Shown here piece by piece: positions 51,028 to 60,667 of a stretch of 64,000 nucleotides of DNA. The notes under the pieces were generated by a model. It had not been told where the DNA came from and made no database searches. It saw only the letters and a list, made by a program, of their open reading frames with translations. Each line of letters begins with the position of its first letter. Position 1 is the first letter of the stretch. The DNA is from an uncultured Methanomicrobiales archaeon (GTDB lineage: Archaea > Halobacteriota > Methanomicrobia > Methanomicrobiales > Methanospirillaceae): contig CAILCG010000023.1 in the NCBI GenBank assembly GCA_903832665.1, positions 19,898 through 83,897 on the forward strand, read 5' to 3'. The position numbers and the translations under genes were made by a program.

Positions 51028-51243
51028 TTACCGGGTTTCTTCCGGGATCTCTTCTTCGTACGTGAAGACTTCCTCGACATTTACCTTGAAATGCCGGGCA
51101 ATTTTAAAGGCGAGATCCAGCGACGGGACATATTTCCCCTTCTCAATTGCAAGGATGGTCTGCCGGTTTACGCCGATGGCTTGGGCAAGGCTGTCCTGCG
51201 TGAGATCATGCATTGCCCGGAATACCTTGATCTTATTCTTCAT
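51028..51243 (-). CDS. Small XRE-family HTH transcriptional regulator
   Basis: MKNKIKVFRAMHDLTQDSLAQAIGVNRQTILAIEKGKYVPSLDLAFKIARHF. Confidence 0.93.
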   Translation of the reverse strand: MKNKIKVFRAMHDLTQDSLAQAIGVNRQTILAIEKGKYVPSLDLAFKIARHFKVNVEEVFTYEEEIPEETR

Positions 51244-51706
51244 CAGAGTCCCATTCCCCATATTTCCGGGCATAATAGATCCTGAAACCAACGTACAGGA
51301 AGATCATCAGGCAGAGTAAACCCAGCTGGACAAAACCCATCATGCGGGGTGAGAGCAGGGTGACGAGATGCTGACCCGGTGGCGGCCGGGAAAACGTAGG
51401 AACCTGAAGCATCTGCACGACTGCACCAATCGAGAACGCACAGAACACTACCCAGAATACCAGCATGGTCCGGGTCATTGCCTGTTCTGTTATCTTGATA
51501 TCCCGCTCATCCTGGATGAGGTCCGTCACCCGGGACCGGGCGAACAGGATAAGGGCAACTGCGGCGACGAATGCAACCATGATGAGAAGGGGGGAGTGAA
51601 GCTCATCCGATTCCCAGAAGATCAGGACCAGAGCAATGGCAACGCAGCCGATAAGCAAATATAATGAATTTTTTTTCATGCTCCTCTTGTATAGGATATA
51701 GGACAT
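51233..51706 (-). CDS. DUF2178-like membrane protein
   Basis: Four TM segments; overlaps and precedes the small HTH gene, a common pairing. Confidence 0.65.
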   Translation of the reverse strand: MSYILYKRSMKKNSLYLLIGCVAIALVLIFWESDELHSPLLIMVAFVAAVALILFARSRVTDLIQDERDIKITEQAMTRTMLVFWVVFCAFSIGAVVQMLQVPTFSRPPPGQHLVTLLSPRMMGFVQLGLLCLMIFLYVGFRIYYARKYGEWDSDEE

Positions 51707-51840
51707 TTTGTCGTATAAATCTGACTATTCCGGAACAGGGTCCGGAAATACCCGGGTACGCACGAGTGTCACCATGGATTCGGCTATCGGAGGATCGGTG
51801 CCAGAGCGCCCGGATTGCCAGCAGGACCAGACCGGTCGTT

Positions 51841-52584
51841 TTACCGGGTTCTCATCTCGCCCCGTATCCCTTCGTACGGCGCCGGGAGTTCCAACCGCCG
51901 GAAGAACTCATCGGTAAAGATCAGACTGTTGACCACCGCCCATTCGACACAACCGTGGCCCAGGCACTTGTCCGGGAAGAATGGCTGGTTTTTATAAGCA
52001 AGCGGATTTGCGGCAAATTTCTGCCGCAGGATTTTTTCAAATTTCCCACTGGTTGTTTCCTCTCCGGCATCGCGGAAGCCCAGCTCCCCAAGCACTACCC
52101 ATTCCCGTGTGTAATGCATAAGGTGGTTGCGAATGTCAATGAGGATCCGGAGGTTTGCAAATGCCTGGTCCCCCTCATCAAACGATGGCTTTCCCGCGAT
52201 GACGAGGATCTTCTGGTACTTGATCAACAGCGGGGCACGGTCGAAATTCTTCTCGTTCTTCCACTTCTCACCAATAAGCCGGAGAATTTCTTCGTGTTTT
52301 TCATCAGCGAAGTAGTAAGCTTCGTCAGCGACATCGGCATAGAGCTCATTAATGGTGGATTCGAGGAACGAGACAGAGGACAGGACCGAATTCAGGACAA
52401 AAACTTCGTGCCGGAGATGGAGATCTGCGGGTATCTTCCCGACCTCCCGGTATTCCTGCTCGATGGAAAACGCAAGCTGGCAGAGGAGGGCCGCTGACTG
52501 GATGTAGCGCACCGAGAAGCAGTCCCGGAAGCGGATCGCAGATTCATCGCCACACGTTTCAAGCGGAATTTTGTCCATTCTCAC
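51841..52584 (-). CDS. Hypothetical protein with HEPN-like RN(x)H signature
   Basis: Complete ORF; LRILIDIRNHLMHYTREW. Confidence 0.6.
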   Translation of the reverse strand: MRMDKIPLETCGDESAIRFRDCFSVRYIQSAALLCQLAFSIEQEYREVGKIPADLHLRHEVFVLNSVLSSVSFLESTINELYADVADEAYYFADEKHEEILRLIGEKWKNEKNFDRAPLLIKYQKILVIAGKPSFDEGDQAFANLRILIDIRNHLMHYTREWVVLGELGFRDAGEETTSGKFEKILRQKFAANPLAYKNQPFFPDKCLGHGCVEWAVVNSLIFTDEFFRRLELPAPYEGIRGEMRTR

Positions 52585-52743
52585 ATCTCTTTTGCCCGCC
52601 CGGGTAAAAAAGGCGAGGGAGTTTCCTCATAACAGGCATAAGATCCCGGCTGTTCAATCACTAAAACCGGGAAGAGGAATACAGGAGGTGCGTGATCCGA
52701 TTGTTGCATTGACAACATTTATTCCCCTGCTGCGCCACCTTTA

Positions 52744-53238
52744 TTGGTGCACATGAAATCCCCCATGACCGGAGAGCTCCCCTTTGGCGCTGTGGTTTCC
52801 ATCACCAGTCGCGGCCGGTTCATCTTTTTTAATGAACGGCTCCGGCCCCTGGGACTCTCTGCGGGCCAGGTCCCGGTCCTGATGCTGCTGTACAGGGAGC
52901 AGAATATCATGCAGGAAACCCTTGTCCGGCATTATCGTCTTGACAAGGGCACGATTGCCCGGGCAGTAAAAAAACTTGAAGATGCCGGATTTGTCCGGCG
53001 CATCACCGACCCCGCCAATCGCCGGGCAGTCCGCCTTTTCCTTACAGAAAAAGGCGAACAGGCAGCACCCGTGCTCCGCCAGATAAATCGCGAGTGGGAA
53101 GAGCAGGTCTGCGCCGGTCTTTCATCCGGAGAAAAAGAGACCCTCACGCTCCTGATGCGCAAGGTTGCGCAGAACAGCCACATGAGCATAGAGAAAAGCA
53201 TCCGAAAGGAAGGAGACAAAACCCATGCAGACAACTGA
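52744..53238 (+). CDS. MarR family transcriptional regulator
   Basis: LRHYRLDKGTIARAVKKLEDAGFVRRITDPANRRAVRLFLTEKG-type wHTH. Confidence 0.93.
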   Translation: MVHMKSPMTGELPFGAVVSITSRGRFIFFNERLRPLGLSAGQVPVLMLLYREQNIMQETLVRHYRLDKGTIARAVKKLEDAGFVRRITDPANRRAVRLFLTEKGEQAAPVLRQINREWEEQVCAGLSSGEKETLTLLMRKVAQNSHMSIEKSIRKEGDKTHADN

Positions 53239-54631
53239 TTCCCCCGGCACGCCCCGGGAAATCCCGGCAGGGAGAGATAATTCGGAGGGCATTGCGCTCC
53301 TGATGGGCGATCCGAAAAAAGCCATCATAAAGCTCTCCGGGCCCATGATCATCGCGATGTTCCTGATGTCAACCTACAACATCGTCAACGCGATCTGGGT
53401 TGCCGGTCTTGGCTCCGATGCGCTGGCGGCTGTCGGGTTCATCACCCCCATCTTCATGATCCTGATCGGGGTTGGCAACGGGCTCGGGGCCGGTGTCGCA
53501 TCCGTCATCTCCCGCCGCATCGGTGCAAAAGACAAGACCGCTGCCGACAACGCTGCAGTCCATGCGATCCTCATCACCCTGATCCTTTCCGTAGTCCTCA
53601 CGATTCCCCTTATCCTTTTCACGGGCCCGATCGTTCACCTCTTTGGCGCGGGAGAGATCTCCGGGCTTGCCACCGAGTACGGGCAGGTCATCTTCCTCGG
53701 AATGATCCTCATCCTCTTCACCAACGTGGCGTATGCGATCCTCCGGGCAGAAGGGGATGCCAAACGGGCAATGTACGTGATGGCAGCCTCGTCGATCCTG
53801 AACATGATCCTCGATCCGCTGCTGATCTATACCGCCGGTATGGGCATCGCCGGGGCCGCGTGGGGCATGATCATCTCGCTGGTTGTGGTTTCGGTAGTTC
53901 TGCTCTACTGGTTCTTCGTGAGGCGGGATACCTACGTTACCCTCTCCTACAAGGCGTTCTCGTGGGACAGGAAGACCATACGGGACATTCTCGGGGTCGG
54001 ACTGCCGGCAAGCTTTGAGTTCTTCCTCATGGCGATCCTCGCGATCTTCATCAATGGCCTGCTGGTTGCAACCGCGGGAACCGATGCGGTTGCTATCTAT
54101 ACCGCAGGGTGGCGGGTCGTCTTCTTCGCCGTCATCCCCCTCATCGCGATCAGTACTTCGGTGAGCTCCGTTGCCGGAGCCGCTTACGGGGCACGACAGT
54201 TTGCCAAGCTCCGGACCGTCCACACGTTCTCTGTCTCGCTCGGGATTGCGATCTCGCTGGTCATCAGTGCCCTCACATTCCTCTTTGCCCGGCAGATCGC
54301 CGTCATCTTCACGTACTCCCCGGACAGTGCCCATCTCGCACCCGAGATCGCGGCATTCCTCGCCACGATGTGCTTTTTCTACCCGTTCATCCCCCCGGGC
54401 ATCATGTCGGGATCGGTATTCCAGGCAACCGGCAAAGGGATGTCGTCACTCGTCCTCTCGGTTCTGCGCAACCTGGTCTTCATCGCATTCTTTGCGTACC
54501 TGTTCGGCGTCGTGCTCGGGTTCGGGGAGCACGGCATCTGGTGGGGCATTTTTGCGGGAGATATTATCGGCGGTACGATCGCATACCTATGGGCCCGGGC
54601 ATACATCTCGCGGCTGATCGCGAACGGATAA
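53225..54631 (+). CDS. MATE family efflux transporter
   Basis: 12-TM; FITPIFMILIGVGNGLGAGVASVISRRIGAKDKTAADNA. Confidence 0.94.
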   Translation: MQTTDSPGTPREIPAGRDNSEGIALLMGDPKKAIIKLSGPMIIAMFLMSTYNIVNAIWVAGLGSDALAAVGFITPIFMILIGVGNGLGAGVASVISRRIGAKDKTAADNAAVHAILITLILSVVLTIPLILFTGPIVHLFGAGEISGLATEYGQVIFLGMILILFTNVAYAILRAEGDAKRAMYVMAASSILNMILDPLLIYTAGMGIAGAAWGMIISLVVVSVVLLYWFFVRRDTYVTLSYKAFSWDRKTIRDILGVGLPASFEFFLMAILAIFINGLLVATAGTDAVAIYTAGWRVVFFAVIPLIAISTSVSSVAGAAYGARQFAKLRTVHTFSVSLGIAISLVISALTFLFARQIAVIFTYSPDSAHLAPEIAAFLATMCFFYPFIPPGIMSGSVFQATGKGMSSLVLSVLRNLVFIAFFAYLFGVVLGFGEHGIWWGIFAGDIIGGTIAYLWARAYISRLIANG

Positions 54632-54640
54632 AATTCATTT

Positions 54641-54687
54641 TTCCGGTTCGGGAGAAACGGGCAGGGCAGTGGGGATTCGAACCGGAA
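54641..54687. terminator. 10-bp perfect inverted repeat between convergent genes
   Basis: TTCCGGTTCG (54641-54650) ... CGAACCGGAA (54678-54687). Confidence 0.5.
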
Positions 54688-54733
54688 CAACCTTTGAAAT
54701 GCCCGACAGATTTTCTTTGGGAGGAGGAAGATC

Positions 54734-55153
54734 TCACCCTTCCCGGACGCAGTCTATCTCCGGCGAATGCACTTTGATATCGATCACGGGGGTTCCATCG
54801 AATGCATCCAGCCCCCGCACTTTCAGGACCCCGTCGTTCACTTCAAGAAGATCCACCATGCAGAGCGATATGGGATTCGGCCGGTCCGGCGAACGTATCG
54901 CAAACACGCCTTTCTCCTGGGAAGTCCCAGGAGGAACTGCCCGGAGGACTGTCCGGTCCGCCCGGTCGAACCAGCAGAGAACCCAGAGATGCTTCCTGCC
55001 CTCCATCTGCCATAGTGCCGGGCGGTATTGTTCTTCAATAACGATCTCTGATACCGTATCCGAGAGCCGCCCCTGCCGCGGGGCATCGCCTTTTATTTTG
55101 TACGGTGAGCGGACATAACCGACCGGATAGAGTTCGATAGGCAGGAAAGTCAT
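54734..55153 (-). CDS. TrmO/TsaA-type tRNA (adenine37-N6)-methyltransferase
   Basis: PIELYPVGYVRSPYK; GVFAIRSPDRPNPISLCMVDLLEV; start trimmed. Confidence 0.9.
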   Translation of the reverse strand: MTFLPIELYPVGYVRSPYKIKGDAPRQGRLSDTVSEIVIEEQYRPALWQMEGRKHLWVLCWFDRADRTVLRAVPPGTSQEKGVFAIRSPDRPNPISLCMVDLLEVNDGVLKVRGLDAFDGTPVIDIKVHSPEIDCVREG

Positions 55154-55224
55154 TATTAAAAAGAGATGGCAGGGTAAGGTATATAGGCGTGCCGGAAAAC
55201 ATCCGGCGGGACATCTCCCTGGAG

Positions 55225-56160
55225 TCACACATTCAGGATGATCTTTCCCTTTGCATGGCCTGACTGGCTCAGCTCGTGCGCTGTCTTTGCTTCCGCAAGG
55301 GGGAGCACCTTGTCGATGATCACCGTTACTTTTCCCGCGTCGACGAGCCCGCTGATCTCCTGGAGCCGTGCCCCATTCGAGTTCAGCACAAACGATCTGC
55401 CAATCACCCCGTTTGCTGCGGCTGCTTTCTCATCCGCACCGACACTGGAGACGAGGACTCCACCCTTCTTGAGCACGCCCCATGACTTTGCCTGGGTCTC
55501 ACCACCGATCGTATCGAAGACCACGTCCATGCCCTTCAGTTTCCTGCTGAAATCCTCTGACGTGTGATCGATGATCTCGTCAGCACCAAGCGATTTCACC
55601 AGCCCGGCGTTCTTTGCTGAGGTCGTCCCGATGACATAGGCACCAGCCGCCTTGGCAAACTGAACCCCGAAGGTGCCAAGGCCCCCGGATGCGCCATGGA
55701 TCAGGACTTTCTGGCCGGGTTTCAGGCCCGCAACCTCAAAGAGCGCCATCCATGCGGCCTGCGAAGCCAGCGGTATCCCGGCTGCATGGTCGAGCGGGAT
55801 GCTCCTGGGTGCGCTGGCGAGTTCGATCGTCTTCACCGCAACGTATTCGGCATACCCTCCGTTCCGGAGCGTGTCGGGCCGGCAGAAGACTGCATCACCC
55901 TCATTGAAACGCCGGACCAGGGCCCCGGTCTCAGCCACCGTTCCTGCAACATCCCACCCGAGTGTGAGCGGAAGAGCATAGTGGACCATCTGCTCCATGA
56001 ACCCTTCGCGGATCTTCCAGTCCACCGGGTTGACCCCGCAGGCTGCAACTTTTACCAGCACTTCATCGGGCCCGATTGCCGGTTTCGGTACATCTTCGAG
56101 TTTCAGGACGCCCGCGTCCCCGAACGAGTGAATACGGACTGCTTTCATTTTTGCAAACAT
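55225..56160 (-). CDS. NADP-dependent quinone-oxidoreductase-like MDR protein
   Basis: GQKVLIHGASGGLGTFGVQFAKAAGAYVIGT. Confidence 0.93.
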   Translation of the reverse strand: MFAKMKAVRIHSFGDAGVLKLEDVPKPAIGPDEVLVKVAACGVNPVDWKIREGFMEQMVHYALPLTLGWDVAGTVAETGALVRRFNEGDAVFCRPDTLRNGGYAEYVAVKTIELASAPRSIPLDHAAGIPLASQAAWMALFEVAGLKPGQKVLIHGASGGLGTFGVQFAKAAGAYVIGTTSAKNAGLVKSLGADEIIDHTSEDFSRKLKGMDVVFDTIGGETQAKSWGVLKKGGVLVSSVGADEKAAAANGVIGRSFVLNSNGARLQEISGLVDAGKVTVIIDKVLPLAEAKTAHELSQSGHAKGKIILNV

Positions 56161-56344
56161 CCTCCTGATGCCCGATAATCATACCGGAACGGGAAAAAGA
56201 TTTGTTTCGTACCACGGGAGGGATAACGGGAATGGTGCATTATGGACTTAAAAAAAATCCGGGATAATCCGGCGAAAAACGGAACGGGCCACCCGCATTC
56301 CCCTCAGTTACCCTTATTATACCTCACATCGAATGATGGTAAGC

Positions 56345-56484
56345 ACTTTTAACCATTGTGCTGGCAGATGTAAGTCCGACGTGCGATACAACGCATGGCC
56401 TCAAACATGGCTTTGGGATTACAGAGAGTCAGTAATATACTGTACTTTTCTGGACTTACGTTTAGTCTATATGGAGGCTATACT
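56345..56484 (+). promoter_or_regulatory. Candidate structured 5' leader of rps15
   Basis: GTAAGTCC (56370-56377) pairs with GGACTTAC (56452-56459), enclosing TGCG-ATACAA-CGCA and CAGTA-ATA-TACTG hairpins; TATA-like TTATTATA at 56314; GGAGG before ATG. Confidence 0.45.
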
Positions 56485-56943
56485 ATGGCACGAATGCATG
56501 CTCGAAGAAGAGGCAAGTCATGCTCAGTCCGCCCCTACCGCAAGGAAGCTCCCGCTTGGTCCAACAAGGACGTGGCAGGGATCACAAAAGTTATCCTGGA
56601 ACTCCGGAAGGAAGGCGCGTCGAGCAGCAAGATTGGACTGGTACTCAGGGACAGCTACGGAGTTCCCGATATTAAACTTGCCACCGGCAAGCGTCTCGGG
56701 GATATCCTGAAAGAGAACAATGTCGCGACTGAGATCCCCGAAGATCTCCGGGACCTCATGACAAAGGCGCTCGGTCTGCGCAAGCACCTGAGTGAGAACA
56801 AGAAAGATCTGCACAACAAACGGCAGCTTCAGCTGGTCGAATCCAAGGTTCGCCGCCTCGTGAGATACTACACGGGAAGCAAGAAATTGCCCAAAGAGTT
56901 TGTGTACAAGCCGGAGACGGCAGAGATTCTGCTGTCCAGATAA
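56485..56943 (+). CDS. rps15: 30S ribosomal protein S15
   Basis: MARMHARRRGKSCSVRPYRKEAPAW...GLVLRDSYGVP. Confidence 0.97.
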   Translation: MARMHARRRGKSCSVRPYRKEAPAWSNKDVAGITKVILELRKEGASSSKIGLVLRDSYGVPDIKLATGKRLGDILKENNVATEIPEDLRDLMTKALGLRKHLSENKKDLHNKRQLQLVESKVRRLVRYYTGSKKLPKEFVYKPETAEILLSR

Positions 56944-56971
56944 TCCATCGGCATAATTATCCACAACACCC

Positions 56972-58189
56972 ATGTCGCTTGATACCGCAGCAGAAACCGT
57001 GGCCGAACAGATTCGGCGGCAGGAATTCATCGAGGTGTTCGCACACCACGATGCAGACGGCATAGCCTCTGCTTCAATCCTCTGCCATGCGATGCTGCGC
57101 TCGGGTATCCGCTTCCGGCTCCGTGTCCGGCAGGAGATTACTGCAAAGGATCTGGCCGGAGAAGATCCCTACCTGCTCTGCGATCTCGGTGCGGGCATCA
57201 AGGATCTCCCGCACGACGCGATAGTGGTGGATCACCACCTCCCGGAATTCGAAGGTGAGTTCCATGCCAACCCACGGCTTGCCAGTATTGACGGCGATCG
57301 CGAACTCTCGGCAGCAGGCACCGCGTACGTAGTCGCCCAGAAGATGGGAGACAACCGCGACCTTGCCGGGCTCGTGATACCGGGGATACTTGGCGACGGG
57401 CAGGAGATGACCGGCAAGAACCTCGAGATCTTCAACGAGGCGATTACCAATGGCATCATTGTACCGGACCGGGGACTCACCCTGCCGGGCAGGGACATGA
57501 CCGAACGGTTCTACACCGCGATCAGCCCCTACCTTGAGGGTGTGAGTGGCGCAGAAGAACTCATCTCGACGTTCATCAACCAGTCCGCTGGTACTGATGG
57601 TATCAAACTCGATACCCTGCTCTCGCAGGTCATCATCACGGCAGCAAAGGACACCACCCTTGCCGGCCTGAATGCGATCTACGGCGATACGTATCACCTC
57701 CAGCGCGAAGTGATCGAGGACGCCCACGCACTCACCGCGGTCATCGATGCCTGCGGAAAAGCCGGGCGCGGCGATCTTGCTGCATCCATCTGCCTCCGGT
57801 CGTCTCACGACATAGATCGGGCATGGGAGATTGCACGAAAGCACCGCGTCGGGGTGATCGATGCGATCCACACGGCACACCCCGCGGAGGGAGTGTCCGG
57901 TGTCTATGAAGTGAAGGATGCCACGCTCGCCAGCGATGTGGCCGATGTGTTTGCCCGTTACCGGGTAAACACCCGGCCGGTACTGGTGTACGCACGGGAT
58001 GGGAGATCCTGCCGTATCTCGGCACGATGCCCTGCCGGCGTTGAACATGAACTCGGCCCCCTGCTCCGGACCCTTGCACTCGCAAACAACGGAAACGGTG
58101 GCGGGCACAACCGGCGGGCAGGTGCAACCATTCCCTGCGACCAGATCGGTGCGTTTACAAAAGCATGGCAGGAAGCGGTGGCATCATGA
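56972..58189 (+). CDS. Archaeal RecJ-like DHH/DHHA1 exonuclease
   Basis: VFAHHDADGIASASIL, VVDHHLPEF, GNGGGHNRRAGATIP. Confidence 0.93.
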   Translation: MSLDTAAETVAEQIRRQEFIEVFAHHDADGIASASILCHAMLRSGIRFRLRVRQEITAKDLAGEDPYLLCDLGAGIKDLPHDAIVVDHHLPEFEGEFHANPRLASIDGDRELSAAGTAYVVAQKMGDNRDLAGLVIPGILGDGQEMTGKNLEIFNEAITNGIIVPDRGLTLPGRDMTERFYTAISPYLEGVSGAEELISTFINQSAGTDGIKLDTLLSQVIITAAKDTTLAGLNAIYGDTYHLQREVIEDAHALTAVIDACGKAGRGDLAASICLRSSHDIDRAWEIARKHRVGVIDAIHTAHPAEGVSGVYEVKDATLASDVADVFARYRVNTRPVLVYARDGRSCRISARCPAGVEHELGPLLRTLALANNGNGGGHNRRAGATIPCDQIGAFTKAWQEAVAS

Positions 58190-58431
58190 TGCAGATCGAA
58201 GGCCGGATTATTACCCGGCACCGGAATGCAGGCGCAGTTGCCTCGGCTTTGACACCTGACAACATGCGTACCATGACGACTGCTGCAGATGGCGACAGGG
58301 TAACAACCGTGATCACCGGTACACAATGCCGGTCGGTCATTGCTTCGGTGGATGATTATCTGATGAATCTGGCAATAGCGGAAGACGCTACCGTCATTCC
58401 GCGCTCGAACAACAATCACCAGGTGATGTAA
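58186..58431 (+). CDS. KEOPS complex subunit Pcc1-like
   Basis: Small protein between recJ and rps3ae; ALTPDNMRTMTTAADGDRVTTVITGTQCRSVIASVDDYLMNL. Confidence 0.85.
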   Translation: MMQIEGRIITRHRNAGAVASALTPDNMRTMTTAADGDRVTTVITGTQCRSVIASVDDYLMNLAIAEDATVIPRSNNNHQVM

Positions 58432-58433
58432 GT

Positions 58434-59039
58434 ATGGCAAAGAAGAAACAGGTTGGAAGAAGAGTAGAAGGCTGGAAGGCCAAGAGCTGGTACAAGGTGC
58501 ACACCCCCGACAACCTCGGGAAAGTGTTCATCGGCGATACCATTGCAAACGATGCTGAGAGCGTTGTCGGTCGTATCATGACTTCAACGCTCGGCGAGAT
58601 CACCAATGATTACGCCAAGCAGCACATGAAGATGAGCTTTAAGATCAACTCCGTAGCAGGCGACTCAGCATACACCGAGTTCGTTGGCCACGACGTAACG
58701 AGGGATTACCTCCGCTCGCTCGTCAAGCGCCGCAGCTCCCGCGTGGACTGCCATGTTCCGCTGGTCACTAAGGATGGCAAGAAAGTCCACCTGACCATCA
58801 GCTGCTACACGTTTGCCCGTGCCAACATCTCGCAGGAGCACGCAATCCGCAAGATCATCACAGAAGCGGTTATTGCGCAGGCATCCGCGTGGGATCTGAC
58901 CACGCTCGTCAACGCGATCGTCTCGGGTGAGATCTCACGGGATCTCTTCAAGGCAGTCAAGATCATCTACCCGACCCGCAGGGTCGAGATCGTCAAGTCC
59001 AAGGTTCAACCCATCGCTGCCCGGATTTCGACCGCTTAA
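58434..59039 (+). CDS. rps3ae: 30S ribosomal protein S3Ae
   Basis: VEGWKAKSWYKVHTPDNLGKVFIGDT; GHDVTRDYLRSLVKRRSSRVD. Confidence 0.97.
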   Translation: MAKKKQVGRRVEGWKAKSWYKVHTPDNLGKVFIGDTIANDAESVVGRIMTSTLGEITNDYAKQHMKMSFKINSVAGDSAYTEFVGHDVTRDYLRSLVKRRSSRVDCHVPLVTKDGKKVHLTISCYTFARANISQEHAIRKIITEAVIAQASAWDLTTLVNAIVSGEISRDLFKAVKIIYPTRRVEIVKSKVQPIAARISTA

Positions 59040-59057
59040 TTTTTTTTTGTTTTTGTA
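59039..59057 (+). terminator. T-rich terminator after rps3ae
   Basis: taatttttttttgtttttg. Confidence 0.55.
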
Positions 59058-59175
59058 CGGCTCGTACCGTGCAGGTTTTTTCACATCAGGATCAGGCCAG
59101 AGATGACTGGCGGATTTGAAAGAGCCGTTGCCAGGCCCCCCATGGTCCGAATGTTAATAAAATTCCCGCCCATAT

Positions 59176-60603
59176 TTGTATTCCATGACCTCCATCATCA
59201 CCGATCCCCTCCACCAGAAACTCCTCCTTGCCGCGATAGCACTCAGTGTGGTCATGGACGGGATCGATGGATCGATCGTTAACGTGGCACTCCCGACAAT
59301 GGCCGCATACTTTGACACAGACACGGGAACGATCGCGTGGGTCATCATCACGTACCTCCTCATGATGGCCGGGCTTCTCCTGGTCTTCGGGAAACTCGCC
59401 GACCGGGGTCTTGCAAAAAAACTATTCCTCGTGGGTTTTATTATCTTCACGGTCTGTTCCGCGGCCTGCGGGATCGCCCCCACGCTCGATATCCTTCTCG
59501 CGGCACGAATCCTGCAGGGAACCGGGGCTGCGATGATCGCGGCTGTTGCCCCGCTGCTCTGCATCCGGTACCTGCCCAAGGAGATGCTGGGCACGGCCCT
59601 TGGCGTGATCGCCGCAACTGCATCCATCGGGTTTGCGGCCGGGCCGGCGATTGGCGGAATCCTCACCCAGTACCTCTCGTGGCACTGGATCTTCTTAGTC
59701 AACATCCCGATCGGCATCATCGGGATCCTCTTTGCGTCCCGTGTGATTCCCCCCGACCAGCCGGAAGACTGCACCACAAGGTGCTTTGACTACCCGGGCG
59801 CAGTCGCGCTCTTTGGCGCCATGATCTGTTGTACCTTTGTGCTGGAGGAGGTCGCCGCCCGCGGGATAACAAACCCGCTGATCCTTACCTGCGGAGTCCT
59901 CTTCCTGGTCTGCCTGGCATTGTTTGTCCTCCGGGAGCTCACGACACCTGAACCGATGGTGAACATACGGATATTCGCCAAGTGGCAGTTCACTGCGGTC
60001 CTCGTGGCGTTCCTGCTGGTGAATATCATCTTCATGGGGATCATCTACCTCCTTCCCTTCTATCTCGCGAGCGAGATGCACTTCGACCTGGCAACCAGCG
60101 GCCTGTATCTCCTGATTCCGCCAGCGGGAATCGCTGTCCTCAGCATCCCGTTCGGGCAATGGTCGGACCGGTACGGTCGCCGGGTGTTTGCAGTTGCAGC
60201 CTGCGGGCTGTTCGTCCTCTTCAGCGCCATCTTTGCCGTCCTCTCGCCGGAATCCGGGCTTCTTCCCCTGCTCGCGGGCCTCATACTGATGGGAGTGGCC
60301 TTCGGGATTGCCGCCGGGTCGGCCTCAAGCAGGATCATTGAGAGTGCCCCCGCAGGAGAGGGGGGGTCCGGATCCTCGCTGATGGTGACCACCATCTATT
60401 TCGGCGGCGTGCTGGGGACGGCAATCTACGCAATGCTCTTCACGTTCGCTACGGCAGATGCCGGGGGGGTTGTTGCATTTACCGCACTCGATTCTGCAAC
60501 ATTCCAGTACGGGTTCCATCTTACGATGGTCGCGGGTCTTGCGCTCTCAGTGATCCCGCTGGTGCTCTCGGCGATTGTGCCGGATGAGAAGAGAGCGGCG
60601 TGA
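59176..60603 (+). CDS. MFS transporter, DHA2/EmrB-QacA type
   Basis: 14-TM; VVMDGIDGSIVNVALPTMAAYF, GKLADRGLAKK. Confidence 0.93.
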   Translation: MYSMTSIITDPLHQKLLLAAIALSVVMDGIDGSIVNVALPTMAAYFDTDTGTIAWVIITYLLMMAGLLLVFGKLADRGLAKKLFLVGFIIFTVCSAACGIAPTLDILLAARILQGTGAAMIAAVAPLLCIRYLPKEMLGTALGVIAATASIGFAAGPAIGGILTQYLSWHWIFLVNIPIGIIGILFASRVIPPDQPEDCTTRCFDYPGAVALFGAMICCTFVLEEVAARGITNPLILTCGVLFLVCLALFVLRELTTPEPMVNIRIFAKWQFTAVLVAFLLVNIIFMGIIYLLPFYLASEMHFDLATSGLYLLIPPAGIAVLSIPFGQWSDRYGRRVFAVAACGLFVLFSAIFAVLSPESGLLPLLAGLILMGVAFGIAAGSASSRIIESAPAGEGGSGSSLMVTTIYFGGVLGTAIYAMLFTFATADAGGVVAFTALDSATFQYGFHLTMVAGLALSVIPLVLSAIVPDEKRAA

Positions 60604-60667
60604 CCGGGCGGGACACTCCCCACGACCAAGAAACCTAATTACCCCGCCCGTCCAACATTCCCTACTC

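Noticed and set aside
53369-54334. 321-aa minus-strand ORF opposite the MATE transporter (also 23042..23830, 57074..58108, 9380..10171)
   Set aside because: Shadow ORFs rich in charged residues/Gly/Asp, antisense to well-supported genes.
54665-54700. tRNA 3'-end-like string GGTTCGAATCCCCACTGCCC on the minus strand
   Set aside because: T stem does not pair properly, no matching 5' half; better explained as part of the TTCCGGTTCG/CGAACCGGAA inverted repeat.
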